This document shows, piece by piece, positions 44,001 to 52,263 of a DNA stretch of 64,000 bases. A program made the position numbers and the translations under genes. The DNA comes from Clostridia bacterium (GTDB lineage: Bacteria; Bacillota; Clostridia; Christensenellales; Christensenellaceae), in the NCBI GenBank assembly GCA_017439085.1, contig JAFRTU010000007.1, forward strand, positions 152,707-216,706. Direction: 5' to 3'. The notes under the pieces are model-generated. The model was not told the DNA's origin, searched no databases, and saw nothing but the letters and a program-made list of their open reading frames with translations. Numbering within the stretch: the first letter of the stretch is position 1; every line of letters starts with the position of its first letter.

Positions 44001-44577
44001 TTGTATCCTTACCAGGAGGAGCACCAGATCGTTCCTTGAAGAGATGCCTGAGGAAGAGAGCCTTAAAATGATCGTCGAGGCCGGAAGACATGCTCCGAGC
44101 GGAGGGAATTCCCAATCCACCCACTTTTTCGTGATAAAGGATGCAGGCGTCCTTGAGAAACTTGCCGAACTAGTGGAGAATGCCTTTTCGAAGATGGAGA
44201 TATACGAGGGCATGTACCGCTCTATGGTATCCTCCATCACCAGAGCAAAAAAGGGAGGATATATCTTCCACTACAATGCTCCTGTGCTCATAGTCACTGC
44301 AAACAAGAAGGATTACGGAAACAACATTGCGGACTGTGCATGTGCACTTGAGAACATGATGATATGCGCAAATTCCCTTGACATGGGCACCTGCTGGATC
44401 AACCAGCTGAAATGGCTGAATGAAGATCCTGCTCTTCTTGAATACTTCAGGGGTTTCGGATTAAAGGAAGACGAAAGGATATACGGTGCTCTCGCTGTCG
44501 GATATGCCGCCACTGAGGACGGACTTCCGGTGAGAAAGCCTCTTCCGCGCACCGGAAACGAAGTGACAGTGATCTAA
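43987..44577 (+). CDS. Nitroreductase family flavoprotein
   Basis: 196 aa FMN-dependent oxidoreductase. The N-terminal CILTRRSTRSF binds the FMN phosphate, AGRHAPSGGNSQS is the classic FMN segment, and GTCWINQL and the YGALAVGYA strand follow. AAGGAGG precedes ATG 43987 within the end of the GtrA-like gene. Physiological substrate is unknown for most members (quinones, nitroaromatics, flavins). Its stop codon lies in a 16-base palindrome shared with the convergent mntP stop. Confidence 0.92.
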   Translation: MKVYDCILTRRSTRSFLEEMPEEESLKMIVEAGRHAPSGGNSQSTHFFVIKDAGVLEKLAELVENAFSKMEIYEGMYRSMVSSITRAKKGGYIFHYNAPVLIVTANKKDYGNNIADCACALENMMICANSLDMGTCWINQLKWLNEDPALLEYFRGFGLKEDERIYGALAVGYAATEDGLPVRKPLPRTGNEVTVI

Positions 44578-44580
44578 AGA

Positions 44581-45171
44581 TCACATAAACACGTTCTTTA
44601 TAAAGATCTCAAGGCCTATGAAGATGAGTATTGCTCCCCCTACGTAGAGGGATCTGTTCTTTAACTTGTTTTCAAGGGCCTTTCCTATATGTGTGGCAAG
44701 TATACACATAAGGAACGTGACTACCGCTATGATGACTGAGCATTCGAGCATCTGTATGAAGGAATACTCGCTCAGCACGAGTCCTACGGACAGGGCGTCT
44801 ATGGAAGTGGCTACAGCCTGGAGCATGAGCTCTCCGAAGTTATACGGGCTTCTCTCATAGTCATCGTCATGGGACAGCTGATACCCTTCCCTTATCATGT
44901 TGATGCCTATATACAGAAGCAGTATCAGGGCCACGTATGGCACTATGTTCCTGATGAACGAGAACACGTGAAAGGCAGCGTTCACGAGCACCCATCCGAG
45001 AAGCGGCATGGCTCCCTGAAAGAAACCGAAGGTCGCTGAACATACGTTCTTTTCATATGGTTTCATATCGGGATGCTTTAATGCATTCCCTATGGAAACG
45101 GAGAACGAATCCATGGCAAGACCCACTCCGAAGAGCAGGCTGTTGAATAAGAAATAGAATGAAAGATCCAT
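44581..45171 (-). CDS. mntP: Manganese efflux pump MntP
   Basis: 196 aa, six hydrophobic helices in two DUF204 repeats with intramembrane Asp residues in GLAMDSFSVSIGNAL (first) and ATSIDALSVGLVLSE (second). Exports Mn2+ from the cytoplasm. ATG 45171 follows AGGGG at six bases; the upstream frame to 45219 is unlikely. Unlike many mntP genes it has no yybP-ykoY riboswitch in its roughly 100-base leader, whereas the P-type ATPase at the start of the window does. Confidence 0.9.
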   Translation of the reverse strand: MDLSFYFLFNSLLFGVGLAMDSFSVSIGNALKHPDMKPYEKNVCSATFGFFQGAMPLLGWVLVNAAFHVFSFIRNIVPYVALILLLYIGINMIREGYQLSHDDDYERSPYNFGELMLQAVATSIDALSVGLVLSEYSFIQMLECSVIIAVVTFLMCILATHIGKALENKLKNRSLYVGGAILIFIGLEIFIKNVFM

Positions 45172-45231
45172 GTTCGTCCCCTTTTTGTGATATCTATTCT
45201 GTTTTACCACATTATCCATACTGAGTAAACA

Positions 45232-45262
45232 GAAGAGGAGGGATATTTCCCTCCTCTTTCAA
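45232..45262 (-). terminator. Terminator of the DUF4097 gene
   Basis: AAAGAGGAGGGAAATATCCCTCCTCTTCTG hairpin region; the minus-strand stem GAGGAGGGA/TCCCTCCTC is followed by TTCTGTTT. Located downstream of 45273. Confidence 0.75.
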
Positions 45263-45272
45263 ATCTTTACAT

Positions 45273-46124
45273 TCAGTCAAGTATATCTATATTTATGTTT
45301 CCCGTAGTGGTCTTTACTGTGCATGTACCTTCTCCTGTTGTATCGGGAACGGTTATCTTTCCGGTCGTGCTGTCCGTCTTAAAGGTCTTTGCCGTGAGAA
45401 GAGTACCTGTCACGTTTCCCGTGTCAGTCTTTATCTCTATCTCTCCGGCATCACACTTCTTGAACTCTATGTTTCCGGTATCGCTCTCGATATCCATGAG
45501 TCCTGATGCCTGCACGTCCTTCATTGAGATGCGTCCCGTGTTCGTGCTCACTTCAAGATCGTGGCATCTTAACTCCTCTATCCTGATGGCTCCCGTAGCG
45601 GTCTCAAGATCTGCGGTCCCTATGATGGAGATACCCCTGGCCTCGATGTGTCCTGTATCGCATTTCACGGTGACTCCTGCAAAGGTAGTCTCTTGAGGGA
45701 GCTCTATCTTTCCCGTATCGTTCTCTATCTCCAGAGAGCCGTACATGCTGTCGGGAAGGCTTATCGTAAGCTTAAGATTGTTGAATATGCTTATGATATG
45801 ATCGTACCACTTCCTCGTATCCTGGACAGTTATGCTGAGTTTCCCGTTTATGATCTCCACCTTATGCTTCACCTTGTCCGTCTCATAGCACCTTACGGTA
45901 CATTTTCCGTCGGTCGCCTTCTCGAAGACAATATCGGTGGTATTCACCTCTATGCTGATATCCTTGAAGGAAGGATCCAACGTATATGTATTTGTCTCAT
46001 ATGATATCTCTGAGATATTGAAGATATGGAAACGGGCCAGAAGCCTGAGTCCGAAATACACTATCGAACCGAATACTCCTATCAAGAGTATCACTATCAG
46101 AAGTCCCTTGAGAAATTTACCCAT
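45273..46124 (-). CDS. DUF4097 family beta-strand repeat protein
   Basis: 283 aa. One N-terminal TM helix (about 5-30) anchors an outside beta-helix-like domain. It is built of repeated strands of the form DTGNIE/ATGAIR/NTGRIS/TTGKIT, at least seven times between about 135 and 280. This is the DUF4097 (adhesin-like) pattern, often near PspC or stress genes and of unknown function. AAGGAG precedes ATG 46124. Monocistronic with a strong terminator. Confidence 0.85.
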   Translation of the reverse strand: MGKFLKGLLIVILLIGVFGSIVYFGLRLLARFHIFNISEISYETNTYTLDPSFKDISIEVNTTDIVFEKATDGKCTVRCYETDKVKHKVEIINGKLSITVQDTRKWYDHIISIFNNLKLTISLPDSMYGSLEIENDTGKIELPQETTFAGVTVKCDTGHIEARGISIIGTADLETATGAIRIEELRCHDLEVSTNTGRISMKDVQASGLMDIESDTGNIEFKKCDAGEIEIKTDTGNVTGTLLTAKTFKTDSTTGKITVPDTTGEGTCTVKTTTGNINIDILD

Positions 46125-46209
46125 GAAGAGCGTCTCCTTATGTTTGATCGTATATATTCTAATGCAATAATTATGAAATTACTAAAAATTTAATGACCTG
46201 CTTCAGTTT

Positions 46210-46238
46210 TTGACAGTATATCCGGGGGGAAGTAAAAT
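46210..46238 (+). promoter_or_regulatory. Promoter of the alcohol dehydrogenase gene
   Basis: TTGACA (46210-46215), exactly 17 bases, TAAAAT (46233-46238); a strong sigma-A-type promoter with a GGGGGG run in the spacer. Confidence 0.75.
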
Positions 46239-46273
46239 TAATGTTGAGATCAAATTTTAAGGAGGTTTACCGG

Positions 46274-47434
46274 ATGTATAACTTTACTTTTCAGATCCCT
46301 ACCCGCATCAATTTCGGAAAAGGCCAGATAAGCCATCTTTCCGAACTTAAGGAGAGCGGAAACAAGGTGCTCATGGTATACGGAGGAGGCAGCATCAAGC
46401 GCTCCGGGATATATGATGAGGCTATGAAGATATTGAAAGAAGCAGGACTTGAGGTCTTCGAGCTCTCGGGAGTCGAACCGAACCCGAGGATCGAGTCCGT
46501 GAGAAAGGGCGTCGAGATCTGCAAGGAGAACTGCATAGACATGGTGCTCGCCATCGGAGGCGGAAGCGTCATCGACTGTGCAAAAGTCGTTGCAGGCGGT
46601 GCTAAATACGAAGGAGATCCATGGGACCTCGTCATCGCTCCAGCAAAGATAAAGGCTGCTCTTCCTGTATATTCAGTACTGACTCTTGCAGCTACAGGCT
46701 CCGAGATGGATACCTTCGCAGTCATAAGCGACATGTCGAAGAACGAGAAGTGGGGCACGGGTTCTCCCCTGTTCACTCCTAAGATGAGCGTTCTCGATCC
46801 CACATATACCTTCACGGTATCCCAGAAGCAGACTGCAGCAGGTACGGCAGACATGATGAGCCACACCTTTGAGAACTACTTCACCTCAGTGGAAGGATTC
46901 CTTCAGGCAAGATTCTGCGAAGCTGTCTTAAAGACCTGCATCAAGTACGGACCGATCGCATACAATGATCCCGAAAACTATGAGGCAAGAGCAAACCTCA
47001 TGTGGGCTTCCAGCTGGGCCATCAACGGTACGCTGAATGCGGGAAGCGGTGTGGCATGGTGCGTGCACCCGATGGAGCATGAGCTCTCTGCATTCTATGA
47101 CATCACCCACGGACAGGGACTTGCCATCCTCACTCCCCACTGGATGAGATACGTTCTCTCCGAGAACACGGTGGATAAGTTCGTGGAATACGGTGTAAAC
47201 GTATGGGGCATCGATGAAAAGCTCGACAAATTCGAGATCGCAAACAAGGCCATCGACATGACCGCTGACTTCTTCAAGAATGAGCTCCACATACCTATGA
47301 CTCTCCGCGAGGTAGGCATCACAGAGAAGACCAACTTCGAGATCATGGCAGAGAAGGCAGCCAACGGTTGCAAGGGATGCTATGTGCCGCTCTCAAAGGA
47401 AGACATCATAAAGATCTTCGAAGCAGCTTTCTGA
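46274..47434 (+). CDS. Iron-containing alcohol dehydrogenase, NADPH-butanol dehydrogenase type
   Basis: 386 aa type III alcohol dehydrogenase of the BdhA/YqhD group, reducing aldehydes to alcohols at the end of fermentation. The N-terminal NFTFQIPTRINFGKGQ, the NAD(P) loop VYGGGSIKRSG and AIGGGSVIDCAKV, and metal ligands in AGTADMMSH, HPMEHELSAFYD and ITHGQGLAI are all in place. AAGGAGG is eight bases before ATG 46274. Monocistronic with strong promoter and terminator, so probably highly expressed. Confidence 0.94.
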   Translation: MYNFTFQIPTRINFGKGQISHLSELKESGNKVLMVYGGGSIKRSGIYDEAMKILKEAGLEVFELSGVEPNPRIESVRKGVEICKENCIDMVLAIGGGSVIDCAKVVAGGAKYEGDPWDLVIAPAKIKAALPVYSVLTLAATGSEMDTFAVISDMSKNEKWGTGSPLFTPKMSVLDPTYTFTVSQKQTAAGTADMMSHTFENYFTSVEGFLQARFCEAVLKTCIKYGPIAYNDPENYEARANLMWASSWAINGTLNAGSGVAWCVHPMEHELSAFYDITHGQGLAILTPHWMRYVLSENTVDKFVEYGVNVWGIDEKLDKFEIANKAIDMTADFFKNELHIPMTLREVGITEKTNFEIMAEKAANGCKGCYVPLSKEDIIKIFEAAF

Positions 47435-47445
47435 TAAAAGCATTA

Positions 47446-47474
47446 AGGGACCGTCTTCTGACGGTCCTTTTTCT
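47446..47474 (+). terminator. Terminator of the alcohol dehydrogenase gene
   Basis: AGGGACCGTC-TTCT-GACGGTCCTTTTTCTT. Confidence 0.9.
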
Positions 47475-47495
47475 TATGATAAATGGAGAAGAGAT

Positions 47496-49904
47496 ATGGA
47501 GAAATGGATCAGAGCAAGATACCTTCCTGGGACACCTCTCGGAAAAGACGGTAAAAGGATAACTGCAAGCCCTGAGAACATCGGGATCTCAAGGAGAGCC
47601 GCAAGGGAAGGCATGGTCCTTCTCAAGAATGAAGAAGGGACCCTTCCCCTTCCTGATGAAACGAAGATCGCCCTATTCGGAAAAGGTACTTTTGACTACG
47701 TAAAGGGAGGCGGCGGAAGCGGCGACGTAATAGTTCCCTATGTCAGGAATATCTTCGATGGATTTAGTGAAATAATCGGTGCAGACAGGATATATGAAGG
47801 TACGGTCTCCTTTTACAGGGATTATGTTGACAGCCAGTATGAGGAGGGCTGGGTACCGGGTCTCGTAAGGGAACCCGAGGTGCCGGAAGAACTTCTGCTG
47901 GATGCCAGGGCCTTCACGGATACGGCCGTTGTATCGATCAGCAGATTCTCAGGAGAGAGCTGGGACAGAAAGACCGGCAAAACTGACGTGACTGCCGCAG
48001 AGGCGATGAACGGAGAGGTCGTAAAGATGAGCGACATGCTCTTCGAGAAGGGCGATTTCTATCTGTCCGATGCTGAAAGAAAGATGCTTGATAAAGTGAG
48101 CTCAGTCTTTGAAAAGACCATAGTGGTACTGAACGTCGGAGGCATGGTGGAGACTGCCTGCTATAAGGAGGATCCGAGGATAGATGCGGTACTCATGGCA
48201 TTCCAGGGAGGAATGGAGGGAGCCTGTGCAGCAGCAGAGCTCCTGATGGGAAAGGACGTCCCCACAGGCAAGCTCACAGACACCTATGCGAGAGAGCTGA
48301 CCGACTATCCGGGAACCGAGCATTTCTATGACAGCAACGAATACGTTGACTATACTGAAGACATCTATGTAGGCTACAGATTCTTTGAGACCATTCCCGG
48401 CATGAAGGAAAAAGTAGTATATCCCTTCGGATACGGACTCTCATATACGTCCTTCAGCCTGTCGGATCAGAAGGTCTCTTTCACTGATACGGAAGTTACT
48501 GCAAGCACAGTCGTTACAAATATCGGGAACAGCCGAGGACGTGAGGTCGTTCAGGTGTACTACACTGCTCCAAAAGGCAAGCTAGGAAAGCCTGCGATAG
48601 AGCTCGGAGGCTATATAAAGACCAAGATGCTCTCTCCCGGTGAGAAAGAGACCGTTTCCGTCTCATTCCCCATAAGTTCCATATCGAGCTTCGATGACCT
48701 CGGAAAGATCAGCAGATCTGCCTGGGTACTTGAAAAGGGTGAATATGTCTTCCATATCGGAACGAGCGTAAGAGACACGGTCATGTGCAGTGACAAACTC
48801 GTTATAGATCAGGATACCGTTACCGAGCAGCTATCGGCAAAGCTCACTCCTGTCTCCCTTGAGAAGAGGATGCTCTCCGACGGGTCATATGAGGCGCTTC
48901 CCACGGGACCCGCAAGGGACCCATATGAGAACGGACTCACTCCCATGGAGTTCAGCCTCATGTATTCTACTCCGGAGATAAGATATGTGCCCGGCATCAA
49001 TAATTTCGGAAAGGACCTTACGATGAGTCTGCAGGATGTGGCAGACGGAAAGCTCACACTGGACGAGTTCATATCGGGACTATCGGTGGATGACATGACC
49101 CATCTTCTAGGAGGCCAGGTGAACATCGGTCTTGCCAATACCTTCGGATACGGAAACGATCCCGTTCATGGGATACCAAATATCATGACCGCAGACGGTC
49201 CTGCAGGAGTAAGGTTCCGCCTGGAAACGGGTGTCACAACGACTGCATTCCCCTGTGCGACGCTTCTTGCTAGCACCTGGGATCCGGAAATCGTATATGA
49301 GGTAGGACAGGCAGTCAGCATGGAGGCCAAGGAGAACAATATCATGGTCTGGCTGGCTCCCGGAGTCAACATACACAGGAATCCTCTCTGCGGAAGGAAC
49401 TTCGAATACTATTCAGAAGATCCTCTGATAGCAGGAAAACAGGCCTCCGCTCTCATCAGGGGCGTCCAGTCGAACGGCATTGCCGCCACTCCGAAGCACT
49501 TTGCTCTCAACAACAAGGAGACCGACAGGAGAAGGAGCGATTCCAGAGCATCCGAGAGAGCCATCAGGGAGATATACCTGAAGCAGTTCGAGATCATCGT
49601 AAAGGAAGCTCATCCCTGGTCATTAATGAGCAGTTACAACATCATAAACGGACAGAGATCGAGTGAGAGCAAGGACCTTCTCACAGGCATTTTGAGAGAA
49701 GACTGGGGCTTCGACGGCATGGTGGTCACCGACTGGTGGACCATGGGCGAACACTATAAGGAAGTGGCAGCAGGAAACGACATGAAGATGGCTACAGGTT
49801 TCCCCGGAAGGCTGAAGGAAGCCATGGATAAGGGACTTCTTAACATCGAAGACGTGAAGAAGGCCGTTAAGAACGTGCTTACGCTCATACTCAGAGTCGA
49901 CTGA
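47496..49904 (+). CDS. Glycoside hydrolase family 3, permuted domain order
   Basis: 802 aa beta-glucosidase-like enzyme without a signal peptide, so probably intracellular, acting on beta-glucosides or xylosides. The GH3 C-terminal alpha/beta domain comes first (about 30-310, with GGGGSGDV). A fibronectin III-like domain follows (about 325-430), then a linker. The catalytic TIM barrel is last (about 510-800), with nucleophile Asp746 in MVVTDWW and TADGPAGVR and KHFALNN in the active site. This order is the reverse of the usual GH3. Such permuted forms are known from Ruminococcus and Butyrivibrio. GGAG lies upstream. Confidence 0.93.
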   Translation: MEKWIRARYLPGTPLGKDGKRITASPENIGISRRAAREGMVLLKNEEGTLPLPDETKIALFGKGTFDYVKGGGGSGDVIVPYVRNIFDGFSEIIGADRIYEGTVSFYRDYVDSQYEEGWVPGLVREPEVPEELLLDARAFTDTAVVSISRFSGESWDRKTGKTDVTAAEAMNGEVVKMSDMLFEKGDFYLSDAERKMLDKVSSVFEKTIVVLNVGGMVETACYKEDPRIDAVLMAFQGGMEGACAAAELLMGKDVPTGKLTDTYARELTDYPGTEHFYDSNEYVDYTEDIYVGYRFFETIPGMKEKVVYPFGYGLSYTSFSLSDQKVSFTDTEVTASTVVTNIGNSRGREVVQVYYTAPKGKLGKPAIELGGYIKTKMLSPGEKETVSVSFPISSISSFDDLGKISRSAWVLEKGEYVFHIGTSVRDTVMCSDKLVIDQDTVTEQLSAKLTPVSLEKRMLSDGSYEALPTGPARDPYENGLTPMEFSLMYSTPEIRYVPGINNFGKDLTMSLQDVADGKLTLDEFISGLSVDDMTHLLGGQVNIGLANTFGYGNDPVHGIPNIMTADGPAGVRFRLETGVTTTAFPCATLLASTWDPEIVYEVGQAVSMEAKENNIMVWLAPGVNIHRNPLCGRNFEYYSEDPLIAGKQASALIRGVQSNGIAATPKHFALNNKETDRRRSDSRASERAIREIYLKQFEIIVKEAHPWSLMSSYNIINGQRSSESKDLLTGILREDWGFDGMVVTDWWTMGEHYKEVAAGNDMKMATGFPGRLKEAMDKGLLNIEDVKKAVKNVLTLILRVD

Positions 49905-49926
49905 TCATAAACATCAGAATAATAAC

Positions 49927-49957
49927 AAAGGGCATATCGACGGATATGCCCTTTACT
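49927..49957 (+). terminator. Terminator of the GH3 gene (bidirectional with the ABC genes)
   Basis: GGGCATATC-GACG-GATATGCCC followed by TTTACTTTTTTTT. Confidence 0.9.
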
Positions 49958-49968
49958 TTTTTTTACCG

Positions 49969-50622
49969 TCAGAATTCCTTCTTCTCCATTATTCTCACAC
50001 TTAGAAGATAAGATACGGCAACAAGTATCAGGAAAGCGGCAGTTACCATTATGATCCCTACAGGACTAAGCAGGAAGGATAATGCTGTTTCTATTATATC
50101 AACGCTGCCGTCTCCGCTCCCTATGAGTTTAAAGACTATGAACAGCAAGACCGCAAGCCCTCCTATCACTATGAAATACGCTGTCCTGCTCTTTTCTGCC
50201 CCGAACCTGAACTGTATCGGGAGCATCATGCAGGCCATCAGGAACAGGAGCGGCAGGTACATCAGGAGAACCGGAGCCTCGGATAACAGATCTATCCTCA
50301 CTCCCTTTATCATGTTGACAACATAGTAAAAGATCACAGAAATGATCCAGGCGGCGATCTCCGCAAGAAGGGTAAATATATATTTCTCTCTTACATATGT
50401 CTTCCTAGAGAACGGAAGCGTCATCAGAAAGGCAAATCCGTTGTCATACTCGTCATAACTGAGCGTGCTTATGGCTATCACTGTGAAGAGCATGGTAAGA
50501 TAACTCACCACGAAAGAACCATCCATGGTAAATGCAACGAACAGCGAGGCTACGATGAATATCAGGATAGACTGCTTCCTGCTGAGCATCAGCCTCAGAT
50601 CTTTTTCAAGAAGTCCCTTCAT
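49969..50622 (-). CDS. ABC-2 type transporter permease
   Basis: 217 aa, six hydrophobic segments, of the PF13346-like ABC-2 permease group that pairs with short YtrB-type ATPases. FLMTLPFSRKTYVREKY (about 65-81) is the cytosolic coupling motif seen in this group. Its ATG overlaps the ATPase stop by four bases. Substrate unknown; bacitracin-, lantibiotic- or cell-wall-stress exporters are common for such pairs. Confidence 0.88.
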   Translation of the reverse strand: MKGLLEKDLRLMLSRKQSILIFIVASLFVAFTMDGSFVVSYLTMLFTVIAISTLSYDEYDNGFAFLMTLPFSRKTYVREKYIFTLLAEIAAWIISVIFYYVVNMIKGVRIDLLSEAPVLLMYLPLLFLMACMMLPIQFRFGAEKSRTAYFIVIGGLAVLLFIVFKLIGSGDGSVDIIETALSFLLSPVGIIMVTAAFLILVAVSYLLSVRIMEKKEF

Positions 50623-51470
50623 CTCTTTTCGCCTCCCGTCATCATGAGTATGAGATCGTCGATAGTACCGTTCTCTATTCGGATATCAGGATACATATCT
50701 ACATAAAACTGCTTCTGATCCGTAAAGCAGGTAAAGCCATCTCTCTCCTTCCTGCTTCTCAGGATATGGGACTTGTCCAGCTTTTCAAAGGTCTCTTCGT
50801 CCATCCTGAGCACTGCATATCTTTCCTTTATAACCTCAGTATCCTCATGGACTATGACCTTACCGTCATGGATAAGGTATATGTCGTCACACAGTCCTTC
50901 AAGATCCGTCGAGATGTGCGAAGTCATGATTATCGAACAGTTCTCGTTCCTTGAGATATAGTCTCTAAGCATATCCAGTATCTCGATCCTCGCCTCCACG
51001 TCGAGCCCTGCAGTAGGCTCGTCCATGACAAGAAGGTCTGCCCTGTGTGTGATGGCTGAGATCACTCTGAGTTTGGCACGCATGCCTGTAGAAAAGTCCT
51101 TTATCTGTTTCTTTAAAGGAAGACCCTGAGAAGTGCAGAAACTCCTGAAAGAAGACTCATCAAATGAAGAATACATCTTCTTCAGGATATGTATTATATC
51201 CTCGACATTGAGATACATGCTGAATCCGGAATCGGAAAGACATGCTCCTATGTTCTCTTTATCCTTTGCTTCAAGGCAAGAAGTCTCTCTGCCGTTAATG
51301 GTGACAGTGCCCGCGTCAGGCTTTATGAGCCCGAGAATGGCCTTTATAGTGGTGCTCTTTCCGGCACCGTTCTTCCCTATTATCCCGGTCACCCTTCCGT
51401 CAGGTATCTCAAGTGACAGGTCCAGCTGAAAGTCTCCGTACTGTTTTCTTAGTCCATCAACTATTACCAT
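50619..51470 (-). CDS. ABC transporter ATP-binding protein
   Basis: 283 aa ATPase of the YtrB/BcrA-like class. Walker A IGKNGAGKSTT, Q-loop, signature DFSTGMRAKL, Walker B LLVMDEPTAGLD and the TSHISTD switch are intact. A C-terminal extension of about 75 residues (after about 205) is common in this class. AAAGGAT precedes ATG 51470. It lies 21 bases after hxlB and is co-transcribed with it. No GntR repressor, which usually accompanies such pairs, is present. Confidence 0.92.
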   Translation of the reverse strand: MVIVDGLRKQYGDFQLDLSLEIPDGRVTGIIGKNGAGKSTTIKAILGLIKPDAGTVTINGRETSCLEAKDKENIGACLSDSGFSMYLNVEDIIHILKKMYSSFDESSFRSFCTSQGLPLKKQIKDFSTGMRAKLRVISAITHRADLLVMDEPTAGLDVEARIEILDMLRDYISRNENCSIIMTSHISTDLEGLCDDIYLIHDGKVIVHEDTEVIKERYAVLRMDEETFEKLDKSHILRSRKERDGFTCFTDQKQFYVDMYPDIRIENGTIDDLILMMTGGEKR

Positions 51471-51491
51471 CGTTAATCCTTTCTTGCCTTA

Positions 51492-52061
51492 TCATTCGAG
51501 ATTTGCATGCATCTTTCGTACTGTCCTGAAATCCTGGCCTCTCCTGAACATCAGTTCTCCCACAACTCCGTCTAGAGTGAGGGTAAGAGCAGCCTCGGCA
51601 TAGTTTCCCGGCTGATTCGTCTTTCCGTAACGGTCTGTCTCGTCATCAGACGGATCGTCAGCAGGAGTTCCGGGTACCGTCACGACGACATCGCATTCAT
51701 TTGCTATGGGAGAATCGGGATGCTGGGTCAATACGGCAGTCTTCGCCCCATGCGATCTAGCTTTTTTCACTACAGCAAGAGTCACTTCTGTTTTTCCGGA
51801 CCCTGAACCCACTATCAGAAGATCCCCCTCATGTATGGCAGGTGTAGTCACTTCTCCAACGAGATACGTCTCATGTTCCGTCTGCATCAATCTCATTGCA
51901 AAACCCTTCATGGAAAGAAGGCTCCTACCTGCGCCTCCGACGAAGATCCTCTTTGCACCTTCGATAGCCTCAATAAGGGACATGAGCTCATCGTCTCTCA
52001 GCTGCTCAACCATCTTTCTTAACATCTTGGCTTCACTTACGGATATCTCTCTTGCATTCAT
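51492..52061 (-). CDS. hxlB: SIS-domain 6-phospho-3-hexuloisomerase
   Basis: 189 aa SIS isomerase of the PHI/HxlB family, which interconverts 3-hexulose-6-phosphate and fructose-6-phosphate in the ribulose monophosphate pathway. VGGAGRSLLSMKGFAMRLMQ (about 42-61), IVGSGSGKTEVT and the catalytic His region HANLE at the end match the family. The synthase partner HxlA is not adjacent, so it may serve pentose synthesis or another sugar phosphate. AAGGA is upstream. First gene of hxlB-ABC-ABC. Confidence 0.87.
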   Translation of the reverse strand: MNAREISVSEAKMLRKMVEQLRDDELMSLIEAIEGAKRIFVGGAGRSLLSMKGFAMRLMQTEHETYLVGEVTTPAIHEGDLLIVGSGSGKTEVTLAVVKKARSHGAKTAVLTQHPDSPIANECDVVVTVPGTPADDPSDDETDRYGKTNQPGNYAEAALTLTLDGVVGELMFRRGQDFRTVRKMHANLE

Positions 52062-52263
52062 GTCAGAAACTTCCTTTCATGTAATGGACCGTTATCGGAG
52101 AATTTCATGGACAACTTGTCCTACTCATATTCTATTCCCTGCATCTTTCTTTTTAAAGAAATACAGAAAGCCCTCTTTCACCGGTATCATCTTCATAAAG
52201 ACATGGGGAGTTCTTTTTCTGATATACTTTAGATATAAGGTTCAAGGAACGGAGGCACCTAAA

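Noticed and set aside
45172..45272. yybP-ykoY riboswitch ahead of mntP
   Set aside because: Leader is too short and lacks GGGGAGTAG and GAACGAGAC blocks.
51706..52263. Long N-terminal extension of the phosphoesterase frame
   Set aside because: It runs antisense through hxlB. The conserved start (HSNDIHGD close to ATG 52264) and GGAGG upstream show where the gene begins.
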